In this document: in pieces, positions 43,022 to 48,821 of the stretch
How the letters are laid out: each line of letters begins with the position of its first letter
Position numbering within the stretch: position 1 is the first letter of the stretch
Assembly: GCF_000379765.1 (NCBI RefSeq)
Contig: NZ_KB903460.1
Location: 1 to 48,821, forward strand
DNA: 48,821 bases
Direction: 5' to 3'
Origin: Flexithrix dorotheae DSM 6795
Lineage (GTDB): Bacteria; Bacteroidota; Bacteroidia; Cytophagales; Flammeovirgaceae
The notes under the pieces: model-generated
Databases searched by the model: none
Told to the model about the DNA's origin: nothing
The model's input: the letters and a program-made list of their open reading frames with translations, nothing else
Made by a program: the position numbers and the translations under genes

Positions 43022-43045
43022 ATTACCCAACATTTTTGTGGTAAT
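43022..43045. terminator. Candidate bidirectional terminator between convergent genes
   Basis: ATTACC (43022-43027) pairs with GGTAAT (43040-43045); an inner ACA/TGT extends the stem past a two-base bulge, with T residues in the loop. It is in the 52-bp gap between convergent genes, the right place, but the U-tail on either side is poor. Confidence 0.35.
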
Positions 43046-43063
43046 CCCAACTCCCGGTAATTT

Positions 43064-43819
43064 TTATACTCTGGTAGGATCAAAAGGAAAATTGTCTAAA
43101 TTGTCAATGGTGCCATCACCATCTGAATCTTTTACGGTTTCTCCATAAAGGAGCTGAAACCCAATAGCTAGGTAAACATCAAATATGAGGGCATCGAACT
43201 GATTGGAGGGGCCAATCGAGACCTGAACATTGGTATGGGTGGTGCCCAATCCCTCCACATTTGTGGCATTAGCAGCAATTAAGGCAGTAAACCCATCCGC
43301 ATTAATTAAAATATTTGAAAAATTTTGAAATATGCCTGGGGCAGGGGTGTTGGTGCCCTCATTTACACAAACTGTCTCTACATTTCCACTTAAACTCAAA
43401 TTTTGAATCATTTGATTGATTTCGAAATCACGCACCTGTCGTGCATCTACAAATCCATTGACTGAGGTGCTAAACCAACGCCATAGCCCTCTTCCATCAT
43501 CCCTTACTAAATTTACGCCTACAGTATGCAGACCGGAAAGGGTAACAGGGCTCCAACCTGTGGGATAGGTGAATCCCAATAAGGGGAAATTAGGATGTGA
43601 AAACACACCTCCTATATTATCCACTATTGGAGGAACCCCATTGGGTAAATCAGTACGGATTATGCCATTGGATAAATCCCAGAAAATTGCTTTCGAACCA
43701 ATTACCTGATTACAAATTTGTGAACTGGCATTTTGTACCTGGTTTAGATCGGGATCATCTTTACATCCCCAAAAAAATAAGGTAACACAGCTTAAGAAAA
43801 AAAAACAGTGTTTTTTCAT
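43064..43819 (-). CDS. Lipoprotein with C-terminal calcium-binding (thrombospondin type 3-like) repeat
   Basis: A 251-residue lipoprotein. The frame extends upstream to 43912, but the ATG at 43819 gives a proper signal (MKKHCFFFLSCVTLFFWGC, lipobox Cys19). The central part has no family I recognise; it has several beta-rich runs such as SKAIFWDLSNGIIRTDLPNG and HTVGVNLVRDDGRGLWRWFS. The C-terminus DSDGDGTIDNLDNFPFDP is a single DxDxDGxxDxxDxxP repeat of the calcium-binding type, common in Bacteroidetes surface proteins. It lies 302 bp from the next receptor gene on the same strand, so a shared role is possible but not shown. Confidence 0.75.
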   Translation of the reverse strand: MKKHCFFFLSCVTLFFWGCKDDPDLNQVQNASSQICNQVIGSKAIFWDLSNGIIRTDLPNGVPPIVDNIGGVFSHPNFPLLGFTYPTGWSPVTLSGLHTVGVNLVRDDGRGLWRWFSTSVNGFVDARQVRDFEINQMIQNLSLSGNVETVCVNEGTNTPAPGIFQNFSNILINADGFTALIAANATNVEGLGTTHTNVQVSIGPSNQFDALIFDVYLAIGFQLLYGETVKDSDGDGTIDNLDNFPFDPTRV

Positions 43820-44121
43820 CAAAAGGTGATTCCTGGGATTTCGCGAATTGGGTATCATAACAGATTGGTTAATATAGATGAACAATGGCTGGTTAAAATC
43901 AGGATATACCATAATACCCGGTCATACAATAAATATTCATGCATATTGAAAAAAGCATAAATAGAAATTGATTCATGATTTGAACCAGCCAGATATTTCC
44001 TACTATAATTTAGGGAGAAACTTTGAAAAGACCTCGAAAAAAAGGATGAGATTTAATTGATTCTATCAGGAATCGGATAAACATGCTGTTGGGTATTATA
44101 TTTTCAGAATCTAAAAACAAT

Positions 44122-46575
44122 TCATCCTTTATTCACTCTTGATTTTTCTTCTGAAGATTCATTCTGGCGTTCTTTTTTACCTTTCACTTTGGTGCTGCCA
44201 AAGGATTTGGTAAAAGTCAATCTGTAAATTCGGTTATTTCCCGATTCTGGCTTAAATTTCACTACAAACTGAGTATTGAAAGCTTCTTCGGTAAGTGTTC
44301 CCATTTGATTCTGGTACATCATGGATTGGAGGACATCTGTAATGGAAAATTGAAAACTGCCTTTATCGTTATTTAAATCTTTTTTCAAGCCTATGTTCAA
44401 TTGCCCAAATCCCTTGACTTTCATGCTACCATAATAATGATCTCCATTGTAAAAGCCTGAAACTTCTGCTGTAATATCAAAAGGAAGTGAAAATGTGCTG
44501 GTACCATAAGTATTATAAGCAAAATAGTCTTTCACTATTTGTTCTTTGGTATGTTCCATTTGAAATTCGCGGAAACCTATACTACCCCCAAAATTCACTG
44601 ACCACCAGGTAAAAAGTTGTAAGGGGATATTAGTTTGCAGGGCAAAACTTTTCTGATATTTCATATTTTGTGGAGCAATCACTGTTAAATCTGATTCATC
44701 CAGTGAAGAATTCTGAAATCTCACAATAGGATTGCTTTCATAGGTATAGACCAGAGAAACATTCACATCTTTGATTAAGTAACTTAATCGGAAATTATCG
44801 GTTATGGTAGGCTTTAAAAGCGGGTTCCCTGCAAAAACAGAGGTAGGGCTGTTATAGGTCAAATTGGCTGCAAGATCATTATAGCTTGGCCGGGAAATCC
44901 TTTTATTATAGACGAATTGTAAACTTGTAACAGGTGTCAGTTTTCTGTTAATAAATAGAGATGGAAAGAACTCTGCGTTGTCCTGATCCAGTTCAGGGTC
45001 ACTAAAGTCTCTGGCCCACCTTTCGTACCTGATTCCAAGATTTATTTGTGTATTTGTATCTAATGCATAACTAAGGGAAGCATAGGCAGCTCCTATTGTT
45101 TCATCAATTTCAGATGAGGTTGAATTCCTTGGCTCGTTGGTCCAGTCTCCTGTTTGTGATTCTTCGATTATGGCAAAATTATTTGTGACGGAATAAGAAC
45201 CTTTCACACCTGTTTCTAATTTCAGTTGATTATTGATGTCCTTTTCCCAATCCAGTTTTGCAATTCCAATATTGATATCCGTACTGCTTTCCCCCCTGTT
45301 TTGCTTTGCGAAAACCTCAAAGGGGGGAATTATAGGATTGCCCTGCTCATCATAATAGGCGTTTTGCACAAAGGTTGGGTAATTGTTTTTATAGTAAAGG
45401 TAATCGGCATCAAATTTAAGTTTTGATTGATCTTTAAGGTTTTTTTCAGCGTAAAGTGTCCCATTGAGGTTATCCCAGGTATTTTGCCCATTTATTTTAA
45501 TTTGAGTATTTATATATGGGGAATTTGTAAACCAATTTTTCCCCATATTTTGAATATCACTTTTACTTACAGAATGATTGTATAAAAGAGTGGTTCCTAC
45601 AAAAAAAGTGTTACTTAATTCTTTTTCCATTCCCAATTGCAAATTATGGCTATTGTTTTTTTGTTCGGTTTGGTTTTGGAAATCAAATGCATTTTCACCA
45701 CCAAACACAGGGTTATTACTTGTACCTATGGCATGCCAACTATAGTAAGTATTGTCATTGGAAAAAGCGTAAGTTCCAAAGTAATTGGTATTTCCTTTTC
45801 TATGATTCAGGTTTAAACTCACCATTTCTTTGGCTCCATACCCATAGCCAAGACTTGCAGATACAGATCCATTAGTACCCTGTGTGTCATTTTTCTTTAA
45901 AACAAGATTGATAATTCCCGCTCCTCCATCGGCATCATATTTAGCTGATGGATTGGTAAGCAGTTCTATTTTTTGGACATTATCCGCACTCATGCCTTTC
46001 AGTAAATTGGTGATTTCTTCTGAAGACATTCTAATGGGTCGTCCATTAATCATGATCAGGGTACCATTTTGCCCATTTAGCGTAAGTGTATTATTTCTTT
46101 GATCTAAAATAACACCCGGAGCTCTTTCAATGAGTTGCAAAGCTGTACTTCCCCTGGACATAATACTATTCTCTACATTCACTACCATTCCTTCGGGCTT
46201 TTGTTCCACCATTAATTTTTGTGCTTGTATTTCTACTCCTTCCAGGTAGGTAGCCTCAATATCCAATTCCACCTCATCAAATGTTTGAACTGAATGGGCT
46301 TCATTAATGGTAAAAGCGGTGGTGTATTTTTTAAGATAACCAATGGAGGATAGGCTTAGAAAATAATTTCCATGTGGAATATTATCTATTCTGAAATGAC
46401 CATCCAGGTCGGAGACTACGCCTTTTACAAAGGTAGAGTCCTGGGCCTGAATTAAAACAACATTGGTAAAAGGGAGTGGCTCACCATTAATATCTTTGAT
46501 TTTGCCACTTACCTGAGCCATGGACACAGCAATTGAAAAAAAGAATAAAACCAGCGTAAAAATAATTCGATTCAT
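44122..46575 (-). CDS. TonB-dependent-receptor-like outer-membrane beta-barrel protein (OMP_b-brl_3 type)
   Basis: An 817-residue outer-membrane receptor. The longer frame begins with TTG at 46668; the ATG at 46575 starts the signal peptide MNRIIFTLVLFFFSIAVSMA. A CarboxypepD_reg-like module (about 22-105, VSGKIKDINGEPLPFTNVVL), a plug (about 115-225, MSRGSTALQLIERAPGVILD, NGQNGTLIMINGRPIRMSSE, KYDADGGAGIINLVLKK) and a barrel follow. The barrel ends IYRLTFTKSFG and is followed by a charged tail of about 25 residues (Lys/Glu/Ser-rich), common in this subfamily. The divergent LytS/LytTR system begins 320 bp away, so it may be a regulated target. Ligand unknown. Confidence 0.92.
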   Translation of the reverse strand: MNRIIFTLVLFFFSIAVSMAQVSGKIKDINGEPLPFTNVVLIQAQDSTFVKGVVSDLDGHFRIDNIPHGNYFLSLSSIGYLKKYTTAFTINEAHSVQTFDEVELDIEATYLEGVEIQAQKLMVEQKPEGMVVNVENSIMSRGSTALQLIERAPGVILDQRNNTLTLNGQNGTLIMINGRPIRMSSEEITNLLKGMSADNVQKIELLTNPSAKYDADGGAGIINLVLKKNDTQGTNGSVSASLGYGYGAKEMVSLNLNHRKGNTNYFGTYAFSNDNTYYSWHAIGTSNNPVFGGENAFDFQNQTEQKNNSHNLQLGMEKELSNTFFVGTTLLYNHSVSKSDIQNMGKNWFTNSPYINTQIKINGQNTWDNLNGTLYAEKNLKDQSKLKFDADYLYYKNNYPTFVQNAYYDEQGNPIIPPFEVFAKQNRGESSTDINIGIAKLDWEKDINNQLKLETGVKGSYSVTNNFAIIEESQTGDWTNEPRNSTSSEIDETIGAAYASLSYALDTNTQINLGIRYERWARDFSDPELDQDNAEFFPSLFINRKLTPVTSLQFVYNKRISRPSYNDLAANLTYNSPTSVFAGNPLLKPTITDNFRLSYLIKDVNVSLVYTYESNPIVRFQNSSLDESDLTVIAPQNMKYQKSFALQTNIPLQLFTWWSVNFGGSIGFREFQMEHTKEQIVKDYFAYNTYGTSTFSLPFDITAEVSGFYNGDHYYGSMKVKGFGQLNIGLKKDLNNDKGSFQFSITDVLQSMMYQNQMGTLTEEAFNTQFVVKFKPESGNNRIYRLTFTKSFGSTKVKGKKERQNESSEEKSRVNKG

Positions 46576-46895
46576 GGAATTCAAAGTTTGGGAAAATGTA
46601 ATTTCCAGAAATTCAAAGTGAGTGAAACCAATGCCCTTCTGGAATCTTTTTAATTGAGTTTTCAGCAAAATAAAATGAGATGGACACGGACTTAAAATTG
46701 TGTTTGATATGGAGGAAAATAAAATTGATGAAATGCCTTTTTTGGAGATAATCTGCTAAAAACCAGTTATTTTGGACAGGAAATTCCCTTGATAATCCTT
46801 GTGGTGTATTTTATCATTAAATAGCTACCTGTTGTCAATAAAGAAGTGGATTAGCATAGAATTTTTATAAATTAGATCTCTCAATGAGTTAAATT
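46576..46895. other. Divergent intergenic region between receptor and LytS-like kinase genes
   Basis: 320 bp. The direct repeat AATTCAAAGT occurs at 46578-46587 and 46610-46619, starts 32 bp apart, just upstream of the receptor start. It is three helical turns, so a LytTR-type direct-repeat site is conceivable. No gene is present. Confidence 0.45.
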
Positions 46896-48017
46896 ATGAT
46901 TGGAGCGCGTAACCACAACTGGATATTCAGATATAAACTACATCATTTAATCTTCTGGTTCTGTTACCACTTTATGTGGTGGTTAGTTTTTGAAAATGGA
47001 GATGCGGTAAAAACAGTTAACAATATTTCCTATCCTCCTTACGCCATTAAATTTTCTTTTTATGTGATCTTTCAGGCACTGGGGGTATATTTCTGTCTGT
47101 ATTTTTTAATCCCAAAGTTTTTAGAAAAGGGCAGGTATGTTTACTTTTTTTTAAGTCTGGGAGCCTTGTTATTGGCAATCTCTCTGTTAATTATTCCAGG
47201 CTATTTTTTAGGTCCATATTTATTCGAAAAAGATTTAAGTATTTTTTATGGAAGGGAAGATTTAACTGCAAAATTTCTCTTTTTACATAATACTTTACCC
47301 TCTACTATTGCCAGTATGAGTATGGGAATGAGCATAAAACTGGCTAAAAATTATCTGGAATCCCAAAAGCGTGAAGAGACTCTGGCCAGGGAGAAGTTGG
47401 AAACGGAATTGAAGTTTTTAAAGTCACAGTTTAATCCTCATTTCCTGTTCAATACCATTAATTCCATCTTTGTACTCATCAACAAAAATACGGATTTGGC
47501 TACTGAATCTTTAGCTAAATTTTCGGGGTTATTGCGCTACCAACTTTATGAATGCAATGAAGCACAAATTCCACTTTCAAGGGAAATTAATTACCTGGAA
47601 AGTTTTATTGAACTGGAAAAACTGAGGATGAATACAAATTTTGAGGTGAAGGTGGATATTCCCGGCTATTCTTCAGGTAACCTCACGATTGCCCCTTTCA
47701 TTTTAATGCCATTTATTGAGAATGCCTTTAAGCATGTGTCAAAATATGATTTACAAAAAAACTACATTGATATTCATCTTAGTATTGAAGGGAAAAAGCT
47801 GAGTTTTTGTGTAAAAAACAGCTATACTTCCAGCCTGGTAAAAGCAAAGGAAGCCATTGAATATGGTGGACTTGGTTTGGAAAATGTTAAGCGGAGATTA
47901 GATTTAATTTACTTCGATCGGCATACCTTGCAGATCAATAAACCAGAAGGACTGTATGAAGTGAAATTGTCCATAGATTTACAAGAGAAAACCATAAATG
48001 AACCTATCCTTTCTTAA
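46896..48017 (+). CDS. LytS/YehU-type sensor histidine kinase
   Basis: A 373-residue membrane kinase. About four hydrophobic helices cover residues 14-135 (LHHLIFWFCYHFMWWLVF, YFFLSLGALLLAISLLIIPG), followed by a coiled segment (RKRE/EETLAREKLETELKFLK, about 153-172). The His_kinase domain contains the phospho-acceptor His182 in SQFNPHFLFNTINSIF. The ATPase part has PFILMPFIENAFKHVSKYDL and YGGLGLENVKRRLDLIY. It precedes the LytTR regulator by 3 bp, clearly a cognate pair. The signal is unknown. The divergent receptor gene upstream is a natural candidate target. Confidence 0.94.
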   Translation: MIGARNHNWIFRYKLHHLIFWFCYHFMWWLVFENGDAVKTVNNISYPPYAIKFSFYVIFQALGVYFCLYFLIPKFLEKGRYVYFFLSLGALLLAISLLIIPGYFLGPYLFEKDLSIFYGREDLTAKFLFLHNTLPSTIASMSMGMSIKLAKNYLESQKREETLAREKLETELKFLKSQFNPHFLFNTINSIFVLINKNTDLATESLAKFSGLLRYQLYECNEAQIPLSREINYLESFIELEKLRMNTNFEVKVDIPGYSSGNLTIAPFILMPFIENAFKHVSKYDLQKNYIDIHLSIEGKKLSFCVKNSYTSSLVKAKEAIEYGGLGLENVKRRLDLIYFDRHTLQINKPEGLYEVKLSIDLQEKTINEPILS

Positions 48018-48020
48018 AAA

Positions 48021-48749
48021 ATGAAGATCAACTGTGCAGTGATAGATGATGAACCGCTGGCTCGGGAATGTATTATAGATTATGTCCATAAAATTGATTT
48101 TTTGGAGCTGTCAGGAATTGGTAATAATCCAGTGGAACTTACCAAATTAATGGAGCAAAAAAATATTGATCTGGTTTTTCTGGATATACAGATGCCGGTA
48201 TTAAATGGAATAGATTACTTGAAAGTAACTAAAAACCCTCCCATGATCATCATCACCACAGCTTACCCCAGCTACGCTTTGGAAGGATTTCAGCTCGATG
48301 TGCTCGATTATCTGGTAAAACCGATCACCTTCAATCGATTTTTTAAAGGAGCCACCAAGGCAAAAGATTACCATGATTTATTAATGCACTCCTCAAATAG
48401 TAACACTGCATCCGACCTCCAAAATGAATACTTTTTTGTAAAATGTGATTACAAATTTGAAAAGATTTTCTTCAATGAAATTCAATACATTGAGGGCATG
48501 CAAAACTATGTGACCATTCATACCGATAACGGAAAATATGTTACTTTGCTGAATATGAAAATGATTGAAGAAAAACTAAAGGGCTATCCTTTCATGCGGG
48601 TACATAAATCCTATATCGCCTCCACTCAAAAAGTGCAATCTATAGAAAATAATGATTTAGTGATGGATGGAGTGCGCATACCCATCAGCAGGAATTACAA
48701 AGAAGAAGTCCTTCAGCAGGTTTTAGGTGGAAAACTTTGGAAAAAGTAG
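48021..48749 (+). CDS. LytTR-family response regulator
   Basis: A 242-residue regulator. The receiver domain has Asp9/Asp10, phospho-acceptor Asp55 (DLVFLDIQMPVLNGIDYL) and conserved Lys (LDYLVKPITFNRF). The C-terminal LytTR DNA-binding domain (about 135-235) shows FVKCDYKFEKIFFNEIQYIE, NYVTIHTDNGKYVTLLNMKM and FMRVHKSYIASTQKVQSIEN. LytTR proteins bind direct repeats about 20-30 bp apart. It follows the kinase gene by 3 bp. The end of the window is 72 bp downstream, so whether more genes follow in the operon cannot be seen. Confidence 0.95.
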   Translation: MKINCAVIDDEPLARECIIDYVHKIDFLELSGIGNNPVELTKLMEQKNIDLVFLDIQMPVLNGIDYLKVTKNPPMIIITTAYPSYALEGFQLDVLDYLVKPITFNRFFKGATKAKDYHDLLMHSSNSNTASDLQNEYFFVKCDYKFEKIFFNEIQYIEGMQNYVTIHTDNGKYVTLLNMKMIEEKLKGYPFMRVHKSYIASTQKVQSIENNDLVMDGVRIPISRNYKEEVLQQVLGGKLWKK

Positions 48750-48821
48750 TGTAAAGTTTGAGGGTTTCAATTTCTGGAAGTGCCTAACCAAAATAGGGAA
48801 TGAATTACTTCCTGTAAAAAA

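Overview
The window reads as Bacteroidota DNA, most likely a marine or polysaccharide-degrading member of the Cytophagales. It is AT-rich, and it carries SusC/SusD-type and CarboxypepD_reg-type TonB receptors, a FecI/FecR-like sigma/anti-sigma pair, LytTR and NarL two-component systems, and many lipoproteins. The genus cannot be fixed from sequence alone. The centre (about 21.6-26.6 kb) is a complete plasmid-type replication and partition module: rep, a Bro-N gene, parA, parB, and an array of at least 19 iterons. The window is therefore probably part of a plasmid, megaplasmid or chromid, or less likely an integrated one.

Layout. 0.15-5.9 kb (minus): an exported cluster of a DUF4331 N-half protein, a lipoprotein with the DUF4331 C-half behind a PKD/Ig-like domain, a TPR lipoprotein and a TonB receptor. 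6.85-9.2 kb (plus): a PAS histidine kinase and NarL-type regulator. 9.2-10.4 kb (minus): a PepSY membrane protein. 10.9-17.8 kb (minus): ECF sigma factor, FecR-like anti-sigma, SusC and SusD, with a strong terminator after susD. 18.0-21.2 kb (minus): serine hydrolase, VOC protein, Cys/Gly-tailed GRDP-like protein and GNAT acetyltransferase. 21.6-26.6 kb: the replicon, with all genes running leftward from the iterons. 26.9-27.8 kb (plus): an Rpn-family nuclease.

28.2-37.5 kb is a sugar-use locus. An AraC regulator diverges from an operon of L-fucose/L-arabinose isomerase-like enzyme, sodium-solute symporter and GH106-like glycosidase, followed by a bicupin lipoprotein. An FMN L-lactate dehydrogenase-like gene lies on the other side of araC. 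The intergenic region holds two direct repeats 21 bp apart that look like an AraC operator. Together these suggest cleavage of a deoxysugar-containing glycan (rhamnose or fucose type), uptake, isomerisation and oxidation of lactate. 37.8-38.8 kb: an ArsR/SRPBCC pair with a clear palindromic operator. 38.9-40.3 kb: a BNR_4 lipoprotein that may belong with the glycan locus. 40.7-46.6 kb: two outer-membrane beta-barrel receptors and a lipoprotein. 46.9-48.7 kb: a LytS/LytTR two-component system.

Most worth following up are the iteron origin with its 22-bp phasing and mixed repeat classes, the Bro-N/DinD-like gene inside the replication operon, the DUF4331 fold divided between two exported proteins, and the AraC and ArsR operators read directly from the sequence. 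No tRNA, rRNA, CRISPR array or intact insertion sequence was seen.
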